Shown in pieces: positions 1 to 7,442 of a stretch of 17,656 bases of DNA. The notes below the pieces were generated by a model. The model was not told the origin of the DNA. It saw only the letters and a list, made by a program, of their open reading frames with translations, and did not search any database. The position numbers were made by a program, and so were the translations under genes. The stretch comes from CAINEC01 sp046303115 (lineage in GTDB: Bacteria > Bacteroidota > Bacteroidia > AKYH767-A > OLB10): contig JBKCGZ010000009.1 in the NCBI GenBank assembly GCA_046303115.1, forward strand, positions 1 to 17,656, written 5' to 3'. Position 1 is the first letter of the stretch, and every line of letters begins with the position of its first letter.

Positions 1-98
1 TCATAAACTTTTAAGAAAACCTAGAAAATAAATTTTGTCGATTGGGTTTTAATAATAAGCAGTGCATGATTTAACTTTCCAAATATGTTTTTTGAAAG

Positions 99-165
99 CT
101 TTCCACAATTAAATGCGGTTATTAACATATGATTAAACACTGTTATTAACATCTGTTTAAACAGT
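99..165. repeat. Tandem 24-bp repeat with DnaA-box-like sequences, candidate origin element
   Basis: Two adjacent 24-base units, 118-141 and 142-165, match at 21 of 24 positions and both begin GTTATTAACAT. Each unit holds TTATTAACA (119-127 and 143-151), one mismatch from the relaxed DnaA box TTATNCACA. CTTTCCACA (99-107) is a further box-like sequence just upstream. The second unit contains the perfect palindrome CTGTTTAAACAG (153-164), and a degenerate third unit (GTTGATTAAC) follows. The stretch is very AT-rich and lies before the first gene, on the same side of the window as the parS-like cluster. Iterated DnaA-like boxes beside AT-rich DNA are typical of replication origins, but the repeat could equally be a local regulatory array. 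The origin assignment is inference. Confidence 0.35.
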
Positions 166-167
166 TG

Positions 168-193
168 TTGATTAACTTGATTTATTACCTTTG
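168..193 (+). promoter_or_regulatory. Bacteroidota-type promoter of the first methyltransferase gene
   Basis: TTG at 168-170 is followed after 15 bases by TACCTTTG (186-193), a perfect match to the Bacteroidota -7 element TAnnTTTG; an alternative TTG at 165-167 gives 18 bases. The element ends four bases before the ATG at 198, so the transcript would begin at or next to the start codon. It lies inside the longer reading frame that opens at TTG 165, which argues against that upstream start. Confidence 0.6.
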
Positions 194-197
194 TTTT

Positions 198-1079
198 ATG
201 TTATTACTAACACCTGAACACTTTAAAGACTACGAGTTAATCGATTGTGGCGACTTTGAAAAATTAGAACGTTTTGGAAAATACATTACTATTCGTCCTG
301 AGCCTCAAGCTGTTTGGAGTAAAGTTTTATCTGATGGTGAGTGGAACAGATTAGCACATGTTCGATTTAAACCTAAATCGAGTTCAGCAGGGATATGGAT
401 TAAATTAAAAGAAATGCCGGATCAATGGAGAATTTCTTATGATTTAACGGATACTAAAATCATGTTTCGCTTAGGCTTAACCTCCTTTAAACATGTAGGT
501 ATTTTTCCAGAGCAGGCAGTTAATTGGGATTTTATTTATTCGCAAATCCAAAAGATAAAAAAGAACACACCTGAACCTAAGGTACTTAACTTGTTTGCTT
601 ATACTGGAGGAGCAACCTTAGCTGCGAAAGCTGCAGGTGCTGATGTCATCCATTTAGATTCTATTAAACAAGTAGTAACGTGGTCGAAGGAAAACATGGA
701 TTTATCAGGTTTGAATAATATTCGATGGTTAGTAGAAGATGCAATGACTTTTGTTCGTCGTGAAGTAAAGCGAGGAAAAAAATACAACGGAATTATTTTG
801 GATCCTCCTGCATACGGTCATGGACCAAATGGTGAGAACTGGAAATTAGAGGAGATGATTAATGAAATGATTCATGGAGTAGCTCAAATACTAGAAGAAA
901 AAGAATCGTTTTTAGTCTTAAATACTTATTCCTTAGGTTTTTCTGCATTAATAATTCAAAACCTTTTAAAAGAAGCTTTTGGTAAAAGAGGTATTAATGC
1001 TGAATTCGGAGAAATTTATTTACAAGCAACTTCTGGAGTAAAACTTCCATTAGGTGTTTTTGGTCGACTGAAAGTGTAA
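198..1079 (+). CDS. Class I SAM-dependent methyltransferase, RlmI/RlmK-like
   Basis: Probable RNA methyltransferase of 293 residues that transfers a methyl group from S-adenosylmethionine. The SAM-binding motif I is seen as LNLFAYTGGATLAAKAAGA, followed by the acidic HLDSIKQ strand, and the catalytic-type motif LDPPAYGHG sits about two thirds along. The F-Y-TGG and DPPAYG patterns are those of the family that includes the 23S rRNA cytosine methyltransferases RlmI and RlmK; I see no N-terminal PUA domain, so the exact target is uncertain. I place the start at ATG 198 and not TTG 165, because a promoter -7 element occupies 186-193 and the extra N-terminal residues do not resemble the family. 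It stands alone on the plus strand, 81 bases before the next gene, which has its own promoter. Confidence 0.85.
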   Translation: MLLLTPEHFKDYELIDCGDFEKLERFGKYITIRPEPQAVWSKVLSDGEWNRLAHVRFKPKSSSAGIWIKLKEMPDQWRISYDLTDTKIMFRLGLTSFKHVGIFPEQAVNWDFIYSQIQKIKKNTPEPKVLNLFAYTGGATLAAKAAGADVIHLDSIKQVVTWSKENMDLSGLNNIRWLVEDAMTFVRREVKRGKKYNGIILDPPAYGHGPNGENWKLEEMINEMIHGVAQILEEKESFLVLNTYSLGFSALIIQNLLKEAFGKRGINAEFGEIYLQATSGVKLPLGVFGRLKV

Positions 1080-1122
1080 ACTTTTCATTGTTTATAACGT
1101 ACTAAATCCCTCTTAAAAATCG

Positions 1123-1153
1123 TTGATTTTAAACGATGCTAATTTTACTTTTG
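1123..1153 (+). promoter_or_regulatory. Promoter of the DUF4175-like gene
   Basis: TTG (1123-1125), a 20-base spacer and TACTTTTG (1146-1153) fit the Bacteroidota consensus exactly. The ATG follows after seven bases (1161), predicting a leader of only a few nucleotides. The inverted repeat ATCGTT (1119-1124) / AACGAT (1132-1137) overlaps the TTG element and could bind a regulator or be chance. Confidence 0.65.
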
Positions 1154-1160
1154 TATACAC

Positions 1161-4100
1161 ATGCAAGCCAATAAAGGATATCAGGAAATTTTAGTTAAGC
1201 TCGATGCTTTTATTCGGAAGTATTATAAAAACCAGTTACTACGTGGAACCATTTATTCGTTTTCACTCTTACTGAGTTTTTATTTAGTCCTGACAGTTTC
1301 TGAATCGTTTATTTGGTTTAATCCTACTGTTCGCTCCGTATTTTTTTGGAGTTATATTCTTACCGCTGGATGGATACTTTACAAATGGATTTTCACTCCG
1401 CTCTTACTTTTAAATAAGATTGGAAAAATTATTTCTTACGATGATGCAGCAAAAATTATTGGTCAACATTTTACAGATATCAATGATAAACTTTTAAATA
1501 CACTTCAGTTATTTGATTCTTTAGAAAATAATAATCAGAACAATGATTTATTACTTGCTTCTATTGAACAAAAAAGTAAGCAATTACGTCCGGTGCCTTT
1601 TACGAGTGCAGTTGATCTAAGTAAGAATAAAAAATACATTAAATACGCATTACCATCTCTATTAATTCTAATCGGAATTTTAATTATTGCACCAGGCTTA
1701 ATTTCAGATTCTACCAAGCGAATTTTATTTCACAATACGCAATTTACAAAACCAGCTCCTTTTAAATTTACGATTACCAATAATAAACTTCAAACAACAC
1801 AATTCGAAGATTATTCATTGGAAGTAAAAGTGAATGGAAAAGAAATTCCCCAAGAAGTTTACATTGAGTATAACGGTAATACCTTCAAGTTAGACAAAAA
1901 AGATAAACTCAATTTTAATTACGTATTCAGAAATTTGCAAAAGAATACTCCTTTTCAATTAATGGCCGATGGCTTTTATTCTGATGAATTTCAAATTGAA
2001 ATTATCCCTAATCCGTTAATCGTTCAATTTTCAGTTGATTTAAATTATCCTGCTTACTTACAAAAGAAAAACGAGAGTATTAAAAATACAGGCGATTTAT
2101 ACATCCCGGCAGGAACACAAGTAAAATGGAATTTTGGAACGCAGAATACTTCGCAATTAGATGTCCGATTTGGTGATACTATTTATCATCTGAATCAGAA
2201 TAGTGAGAATGAATTTATTTTTCAAAAGCGATTAATGAATGGATTACAATATTCAGTTCGCTCTGTGAATTCTTATATCACTTCAAAGGATTCGATGGTT
2301 TATACTATCAATGTGGTGCCTGATCAATACCCTACTATTCAAACAGAAGAACAAAAAGATACGACCTCTTATCAAAAATTATTTTTCAGAGGAATTACCC
2401 GTGATGATTATGGAATCAGTAAAATTAATTTCCAATATCGATTTATTAAGCGTGATGGACAATCTGTAAATGAAAAGATAAATTCTGTTGCTATTAATTG
2501 TAATCATACACTTCAAGAGCAATTCTTTTATTACTGGGATATAAGCACAGTCGGAGTTAAACCAGGCGATGAATTAGAATATTATTTTGAAGCTTGGGAT
2601 AACGATGGCGTTTCTGGTCCGAAGAGTGTAAAATCGCAAGCGGCAGTTTTCAAAGCACCATCATTGGGTGAGCTGGCACAAGATGCTGAGCAGAAAAATA
2701 AAGCGTTGAAGAATGAAATGGAATCAAGCATCCGAAAAGCGAAAGAACTTCAAAAAAGTTTAGATGCGATTCAGAAACAATTACTCAATAAGAAGAATCT
2801 TGATTTTGAAGACAAGAAAAAAATCAACGATGTATTAAAACAGCAGAAAGAACTGGAGAAGAAAATTCAGGAACTAAAAGAAAAGTACGAGCAGAATAAC
2901 CAACTTCAAAACGAAATGAAGTCGCCCGACCCTGAATTAGCAGAGAAAGAAAAACAGCTTGAAAAATTATTTGATGAACTAATGACTCCTGAAATGAAAA
3001 AGATGATGGAGGAATTAGAAAAATTAATGGCGGAGGTAGATAAAGAAAAAATCCAGGAGAAGATGAACGAGATGAAGTTTGATACGAAGGATTTAGAAAA
3101 GCAACTAGAGCGAACGCTGGAACTTTATAAGAAGATGGAGTTGGAGGAGAAAATGAAGGAAACAGCAAATCAATTAGAGGAACTTTCAAAAGAGCAGAAT
3201 AAGTTAGCTGATCAGGCAGAAAAGAAAGATGCGAAAGCGGATGAAATAAAAAAGGACCAACAAGATTTGAATAAGAAGTTTGATGATATTCAAAAGAGCC
3301 TTGATGATATCGAAAAGAAAAATCAGGAACTAGAATATTCTCAGGATATGAAAAATTTTGATCAAGAACAGAAAGACATTGATCAGGATATGAAGAATAG
3401 TGAGAACCAGTTAAACCAAAGTCAGAGTGGTAAAGCTAGTAAATCGCAAAAAAGTGCTGCTAAAAAAATGCAGGACTTAGCAGATAAAATTCAACAACAG
3501 CAGCAGGAACAAGAGCAGGAAGATGAAAATGCTTTAAGAGCTTTATTAGAAAATTTATTGCGCTTCTCTTTTGATCAGGAAAAATTAATGCAGGATTTAA
3601 GAAGTGTGGATATTAATGATCCGAAGTTTTTAAAGATGTCGCAACTGCAACGAAAGCTTAAGGATGATGCAAAAGTGCTGGAAGATTCTTTATTAGCTTT
3701 AAGTAAGAGGGTAGCCAAAATATCATCTACGGTTAATGAGGAAATCACCAATATTAACGCGAATACTGAAAAAGCTATTTTCAATTTACAAGACCGACAA
3801 GTGCAACAAGCTCGTTCGAACCAACAGTATGTAATGACATCGGTCAATAATTTGGCGTTAATCTTAAGTGAGTCGTTGGACCAGATGCAACAGCAAATGA
3901 TGCAACAAATGCCAAGTAATTCCTCTTGTAAAAAACCTGGGCAGGGTCAGCCTAAACCAGGACCAAATGCCGGGGATATAAAGAAGATGCAGGAAAAGTT
4001 ATCGCAGCAATTAAAAGAAATGAAGGAGAAAATGGCGAAGGGCGGTAAAGATGGTAAAGGCGGTCAGGATGGACAAAAAGGAATGAGCGAACAATTAGCG

Positions 4101-4505
4101 AAGATGGCTGCTCAACAAGAAGCGCTTCGAAATATGTTACAGCAGTTGGATAAAGAACAGAATAAGGACGGACAAGGAAAGTTGGGCGATTTGCAGAAAA
4201 TTGCCAAGCAAATGGAAGAAACGGAGAAGGATATTGTTAATAAGCGTATCACAGATTTAACTTTAAATCGCCAGCAGGAAATTTTAACTAGGTTATTAGA
4301 ATCTGAGAAAGCAGAGAAAGAACGAGAGCAAGACCAGAAGCGTGAATCATTTGAAGGAAAAGATATGACCCGCTCCTCCCCTCAATTTGAAGAATATAAG
4401 AAGGCCAAAATGAAAGAAACAGAATTGTTGAAAACCATTCCGCCATCCTTTAATAATTTTTACAAAAACTTAGTTAATTCGTATTTCCAAAGTATCGGAA
4501 ATTGA
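1161..4505 (+). CDS. DUF4175-like large membrane-anchored coiled-coil protein
   Basis: A 1114-residue protein of unknown function, resembling the proteins annotated DUF4175 in Bacteroidota. Three hydrophobic segments are visible near the N-terminus (about residues 30-50, 59-83 and 160-181). A beta-rich, probably extracytoplasmic region follows to about residue 510. From about 515 to 940 the chain is almost entirely charged coiled coil rich in K, E, Q and L. A low-complexity Gln/Met/Gly/Lys stretch (about 910-1020) and a further charged helical tail complete it. I see no nucleotide-binding or catalytic motif. It is first in a plus-strand series leading to the HATPase gene, ybeY and mnmG, which in my recollection is a conserved Bacteroidota order. 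The architecture suggests an envelope scaffold, but that is inference. Confidence 0.75.
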   Translation: MQANKGYQEILVKLDAFIRKYYKNQLLRGTIYSFSLLLSFYLVLTVSESFIWFNPTVRSVFFWSYILTAGWILYKWIFTPLLLLNKIGKIISYDDAAKIIGQHFTDINDKLLNTLQLFDSLENNNQNNDLLLASIEQKSKQLRPVPFTSAVDLSKNKKYIKYALPSLLILIGILIIAPGLISDSTKRILFHNTQFTKPAPFKFTITNNKLQTTQFEDYSLEVKVNGKEIPQEVYIEYNGNTFKLDKKDKLNFNYVFRNLQKNTPFQLMADGFYSDEFQIEIIPNPLIVQFSVDLNYPAYLQKKNESIKNTGDLYIPAGTQVKWNFGTQNTSQLDVRFGDTIYHLNQNSENEFIFQKRLMNGLQYSVRSVNSYITSKDSMVYTINVVPDQYPTIQTEEQKDTTSYQKLFFRGITRDDYGISKINFQYRFIKRDGQSVNEKINSVAINCNHTLQEQFFYYWDISTVGVKPGDELEYYFEAWDNDGVSGPKSVKSQAAVFKAPSLGELAQDAEQKNKALKNEMESSIRKAKELQKSLDAIQKQLLNKKNLDFEDKKKINDVLKQQKELEKKIQELKEKYEQNNQLQNEMKSPDPELAEKEKQLEKLFDELMTPEMKKMMEELEKLMAEVDKEKIQEKMNEMKFDTKDLEKQLERTLELYKKMELEEKMKETANQLEELSKEQNKLADQAEKKDAKADEIKKDQQDLNKKFDDIQKSLDDIEKKNQELEYSQDMKNFDQEQKDIDQDMKNSENQLNQSQSGKASKSQKSAAKKMQDLADKIQQQQQEQEQEDENALRALLENLLRFSFDQEKLMQDLRSVDINDPKFLKMSQLQRKLKDDAKVLEDSLLALSKRVAKISSTVNEEITNINANTEKAIFNLQDRQVQQARSNQQYVMTSVNNLALILSESLDQMQQQMMQQMPSNSSCKKPGQGQPKPGPNAGDIKKMQEKLSQQLKEMKEKMAKGGKDGKGGQDGQKGMSEQLAKMAAQQEALRNMLQQLDKEQNKDGQGKLGDLQKIAKQMEETEKDIVNKRITDLTLNRQQEILTRLLESEKAEKEREQDQKRESFEGKDMTRSSPQFEEYKKAKMKETELLKTIPPSFNNFYKNLVNSYFQSIGN

Positions 4506-4508
4506 AGT

Positions 4509-4516
4509 TAGATTTG
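4509..4516 (+). promoter_or_regulatory. Probable -7 promoter element before the HATPase gene
   Basis: TAGATTTG matches TAnnTTTG and ends ten bases before the ATG at 4527, just after the upstream stop codon (4503-4505). No clear TTG lies at the expected distance, so the element may be weak, or the gene may mainly be read through from upstream. Confidence 0.4.
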
Positions 4517-4526
4517 TACCGCTTAA

Positions 4527-4937
4527 ATGTCGACCACCATGCAAATACAGTCAAAGCCAGAAAACATCAATGTAGTTGAGAAATTCATCGACGACTTAAA
4601 AGTGAAGCACAATCTTCACGAGGAATGTTATGGGAATATGTTGGTAGCCGTTACTGAGGCTGTTAATAATGCTATTAACCACGGTAATAAGGCTAATCCT
4701 GAAAAGTTGGTAGATATTAAATTCGAAGTGGATGATGATCAATTTGGATTTACTATTTCTGATGAGGGACATGGTTTCGATTATTTAAATCTTCCTGATC
4801 CAACAGATCCAGAGAATATTGAGAAGCCAAGTGGACGAGGAGTATTTTTAATGAAGCATTTAGCTGACCAGATTATTTTTTCAGAGAATGGTCGCGTAGT
4901 AGAATTGTATTTCAGAAATGTCGTACCAAGCGAATAA
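4527..4937 (+). CDS. Small RsbW-like HATPase (anti-sigma-factor-type kinase fold)
   Basis: A 136-residue stand-alone GHKL ATPase domain of the type found in RsbW/SpoIIAB-like serine kinases. The N-box is TEAVNNAINHGN (E44, N48, N51), the G1 box is DEGHGFD (D79-D85) and the G2 box is SGRGVFLMKHLAD (about 102-114), so the ATP-binding pocket looks complete. Family members phosphorylate an anti-sigma-factor antagonist or act as anti-sigma factors. No STAS-domain partner or sigma factor gene is present in this window, so the partner must lie elsewhere or the role differs. The gene follows the DUF4175-like gene by 21 bases and its end overlaps ybeY by 20 bases. Confidence 0.85.
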   Translation: MSTTMQIQSKPENINVVEKFIDDLKVKHNLHEECYGNMLVAVTEAVNNAINHGNKANPEKLVDIKFEVDDDQFGFTISDEGHGFDYLNLPDPTDPENIEKPSGRGVFLMKHLADQIIFSENGRVVELYFRNVVPSE

Positions 4938-5364
4938 GAAAGGCGAAATCTATTTTTTTACAGAGGACATCGAGTTCAACCTTGATGAAAAGAAGAAAGT
5001 AACTCAGTGGATAAAAGACACTGCCGAGGAATATACTTTTATCATTGACAACATTAACTACATTTTCGTTTCTGATAATTATTTATTGGAGTTAAATAAG
5101 AAGTATTTAAAGCATAAGACACTTACTGATATTATCACTTTTGATAATAGTTTTTTTAATCTGGGTCTCTCAGGCGATATTTATATTAGTGTAGAAAGAG
5201 TAAAGGAAAATGCTGTTAAATACAAGGTTGAGTTTCACGAGGAATTATGTCGTGTTATGATACACGGACTATTACACTTATGTGGTTTTAAAGACAAAAA
5301 TACTGCCGATAAAGACAAGATGATTGAAGCCGAAAACAGGGCGCTATTAAGTTATAATTTGTAG
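4918..5364 (+). CDS. ybeY: Endoribonuclease YbeY, rRNA maturation factor
   Basis: A metal-dependent RNase of 148 residues involved in 16S rRNA 3'-end maturation and ribosome quality control. The family signature is seen as MIHGLLHLCGFKD (H116, H120, D126), preceded by the conserved TDIITFD (70-76) and GDIYIS (86-91). In the classical motif HGxLHLxGxDH a third histidine completes zinc binding; here that place is taken by the KDK stretch, a difference I believe is common in Bacteroidota YbeY, but this was not checked. The start at 4918 lies within the HATPase gene and overlaps it by 20 bases in another frame, suggesting translational coupling. It is the first methionine of the frame and gives a normal family length. 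Confidence 0.9.
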   Translation: MSYQANKKGEIYFFTEDIEFNLDEKKKVTQWIKDTAEEYTFIIDNINYIFVSDNYLLELNKKYLKHKTLTDIITFDNSFFNLGLSGDIYISVERVKENAVKYKVEFHEELCRVMIHGLLHLCGFKDKNTADKDKMIEAENRALLSYNL

Positions 5365-5443
5365 TTCATTATTTTTCATTTTTGTTTTTTATTAACCAAT
5401 TAGCCCTTCATTTTTCTTATATATTTTATTGATTAGTAAATAG

Positions 5444-5469
5444 TTGACCCCTATTTTTTTCTTACTTTG
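5444..5469 (+). promoter_or_regulatory. Probable mnmG promoter, overlapped by a parS-like site
   Basis: TTG (5444-5446), a 15-base spacer and TTACTTTG (5462-5469) match the Bacteroidota promoter at seven of eight -7 positions. The expected transcription start falls inside the parS-like site at 5468-5483. The region from 5365 to here is T-rich and holds no other gene. Confidence 0.45.
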
Positions 5470-5483
5470 TTTCACGTGGAACG
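5468..5483. promoter_or_regulatory. parS: parS-like site 1 (ParB-binding centromere)
   Basis: TGTTTCACGTGGAACG matches the widely conserved ParB site TGTTNCACGTGNAACA at 15 of 16 positions, including the central CACGTG. It lies between the mnmG promoter element and its ATG at 5492. ParB spreading from such sites organises origin segregation. Site identity is inferred from the consensus; no parA or parB gene is in the window. Confidence 0.75.
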
Positions 5484-5491
5484 CTAAGTAA

Positions 5492-7363
5492 ATGATAGAT
5501 CAAGAATACGATGTAATTGTAGTTGGAGCTGGGCATGCAGGCTGTGAAGCAGCAGCAGCAGCAGCCAATATGGGATCAAAAACGCTATTGGTTACAATGA
5601 ACATGCAGACTATTGCTCAGATGAGTTGTAATCCTGCAATGGGTGGAATTGCCAAGGGACAAATAGTTCGTGAAATAGATGCTTTAGGGGGTTATTCTGG
5701 AATAGTAAGCGATAAATCTGCTATTCAATTTAGAATGCTAAATCGATCTAAGGGACCAGCAATGTGGTCACCTAGAACGCAAAATGACCGTATGCTATTC
5801 GCATCAGAGTGGAGACAAGTGCTTGAAGGACTTCCGAATTTGGATTTTTGGCAGGATATGGTTTCCTCTTTAATCATCGAAAATGGTGTTTCACGTGGAA
5901 TCATCACTGGTATGGGTGTCAAATTCAAAGGGAAATCGATAGTACTTACCAATGGAACCTTCCTGAATGGTATTATACACATAGGAGAGAAGCAATATGG
6001 CGGTGGAAGAGCGGGTGAAAAGGCTTCTACGGGTATCACAGAGCAATTAGTTGAGCTTGGGTTCACTGCAGGCCGTATGAAAACAGGTACTCCTCCTCGT
6101 TTGGATGGTAGATCACTGAATTATGATGTAATGGAAGAACAATTTGGCGATGAAAACCCTGAAAAGTTCTCTTACCTTGATAATGGTTCGCTCAAAGAAC
6201 AACGCAGTTGTCATATTGCTTATACAAACGAGGAAGTTCATTCAATTTTAGCGACTGGTTTCGAGAAGTCGCCCATGTTTACAGGCAGAATTCAAGGGCT
6301 GGGACCTAGATATTGTCCTTCAATCGAAGATAAGATTACTCGTTTTTCTGAAAGGGACCGTCATCAGTTATTCGTTGAGCCTGAAGGTTGGAATACAGTC
6401 GAAATTTATTTGAATGGTTTTTCTAGTTCCCTACCAGAGGAAGTTCAATATGCCGCATTACGTAAAATAAAGGGTTTTGAGAACGTTAAAATGTTCCGAC
6501 CAGGTTATGCCATCGAATATGATTACTTCCCGCCATTGCAGCTTAAACATTCGTTAGAAACGAAGTTGATAAAAGGGCTGTTTTTCGCTGGTCAGATTAA
6601 TGGTACGACTGGATATGAAGAAGCGGCTTGCCAGGGATTGATGGCTGGAATCAATGCGCACCAATATGTAAACAGTAAAGATGAATTTGTTTTAGATCGT
6701 TCAGAAGCATATATCGGAGTCCTGATAGATGACTTAATTACGAAAGGAACAGATGAGCCATACAGGATGTTCACCAGCCGTGCTGAGTTTAGAACGCTAC
6801 TTCGCCAGGATAATGCTGATTCAAGATTAACACCGAAAGGAATTAAATTAGGTATTGTGGATGAGCATAGGAAAGCCCTGTTCGAAGATAAAATGAAGTC
6901 AATTCAAGAAGTAACAGATATTGTTACAAATCATAGTATTTATCCAGATGAGATAAATGAATGGTTAAAAACATTAAATACAGGCGAATTGTCTCAAAAA
7001 ACGAAAACAAAACAAGTTTTATCTCGTCCACAAATCGATTTAAACACATTAATTGATAATTCTCCGTCATTAAAAGGCAAAATTGAAGAGTATTTATCAA
7101 AAACAGATGTTTTAAATGCTGTAGAAATAGATGTTAAGTATGAAGGATATATTTCCCGTGAACGAGATCTTGTAGAAAAGATGAATCGTTTAGAATATAT
7201 TAAGTTAAATGATAGTTTGGATTATAACTCGATCGAGAGTTTATCACTGGAGGCAAGACAAAAGCTTTCTCAAATCCGTCCAGCTACATTAGGACAAGCT
7301 TCTAGAATTAGTGGTATAAATCCTTCTGATATTTCCGTACTAATGGTCTATATTGGTCGTTAG
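5492..7363 (+). CDS. mnmG: tRNA uridine-5-carboxymethylaminomethyl(34) synthesis enzyme MnmG (GidA)
   Basis: The FAD-dependent large subunit of the MnmE-MnmG complex, which modifies the wobble uridine of certain tRNAs using methylenetetrahydrofolate. At 623 residues it has normal family length. The dinucleotide-binding motif VGAGHAGCEAA is at about 11-21, followed by an alanine run encoded by a GCA/CAG-rich stretch near 5547. The two family signatures are seen: GPRYCPSIEDKITRF (about 270-285) and AGQINGTTGYEEAACQG (about 365-381). The C-terminal helical region (about 550-623) ends in the usual way with LSQIRPATLGQASRISGI. The start ATG follows a weak promoter and parS-like site 1; a second parS-like sequence is embedded in the coding region and a third overlaps the stop codon. 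mnmG is near the origin in many bacteria. Confidence 0.97.
   Translation: MIDQEYDVIVVGAGHAGCEAAAAAANMGSKTLLVTMNMQTIAQMSCNPAMGGIAKGQIVREIDALGGYSGIVSDKSAIQFRMLNRSKGPAMWSPRTQNDRMLFASEWRQVLEGLPNLDFWQDMVSSLIIENGVSRGIITGMGVKFKGKSIVLTNGTFLNGIIHIGEKQYGGGRAGEKASTGITEQLVELGFTAGRMKTGTPPRLDGRSLNYDVMEEQFGDENPEKFSYLDNGSLKEQRSCHIAYTNEEVHSILATGFEKSPMFTGRIQGLGPRYCPSIEDKITRFSERDRHQLFVEPEGWNTVEIYLNGFSSSLPEEVQYAALRKIKGFENVKMFRPGYAIEYDYFPPLQLKHSLETKLIKGLFFAGQINGTTGYEEAACQGLMAGINAHQYVNSKDEFVLDRSEAYIGVLIDDLITKGTDEPYRMFTSRAEFRTLLRQDNADSRLTPKGIKLGIVDEHRKALFEDKMKSIQEVTDIVTNHSIYPDEINEWLKTLNTGELSQKTKTKQVLSRPQIDLNTLIDNSPSLKGKIEEYLSKTDVLNAVEIDVKYEGYISRERDLVEKMNRLEYIKLNDSLDYNSIESLSLEARQKLSQIRPATLGQASRISGINPSDISVLMVYIGR
5887..5902. 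promoter_or_regulatory. parS: parS-like site 2, inside mnmG
   Basis: TGTTTCACGTGGAATC matches the parS consensus at 14 of 16 positions and keeps the central CACGTG; the mismatches are the last two bases. It encodes the peptide GVSRGI in mnmG. Alone it could be chance, but three further sites lie within 1.6 kb. Confidence 0.5.
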
Positions 7364-7377
7364 TTCCACGTGAAACC
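7362..7377. promoter_or_regulatory. parS: parS-like site 3, overlapping the mnmG stop codon
   Basis: AGTTCCACGTGAAACC matches the parS consensus at all 14 inner positions and differs only at the two end bases. The TAG stop codon of mnmG (7361-7363) forms its left edge. Confidence 0.7.
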
Positions 7378-7419
7378 ATTAAAACAATACAAGTGAAAAT
7401 AAATGAAAATATAAAGAGT

Positions 7420-7435
7420 TGTTCCACGGGAAACA
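7420..7435. promoter_or_regulatory. parS: parS-like site 4, before the second methyltransferase gene
   Basis: TGTTCCACGGGAAACA differs from the parS consensus only by G for T in the central hexamer (CACGGG). It lies in the 79-base gap after mnmG, 42 bases beyond site 3 and eight bases before ATG 7443. A central mismatch may weaken binding. Confidence 0.5.
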
Positions 7436-7442
7436 TTAACAC

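Noticed and set aside
165..197. Upstream TTG start for the first methyltransferase
   Set aside because: A full promoter -7 element lies inside this stretch and the added residues are not family-like; ATG 198 is preferred.
1230..1250. ACGTGGAACC resembling a parS right half
   Set aside because: The left half does not match and the CACGTG core is broken (TACGTG).
2824..3189. 121-aa minus-strand ORF inside the DUF4175-like gene
   Set aside because: A shadow of the lysine/glutamate-rich coiled-coil codons; composition is phenylalanine/serine/proline-rich and shows no start signals.
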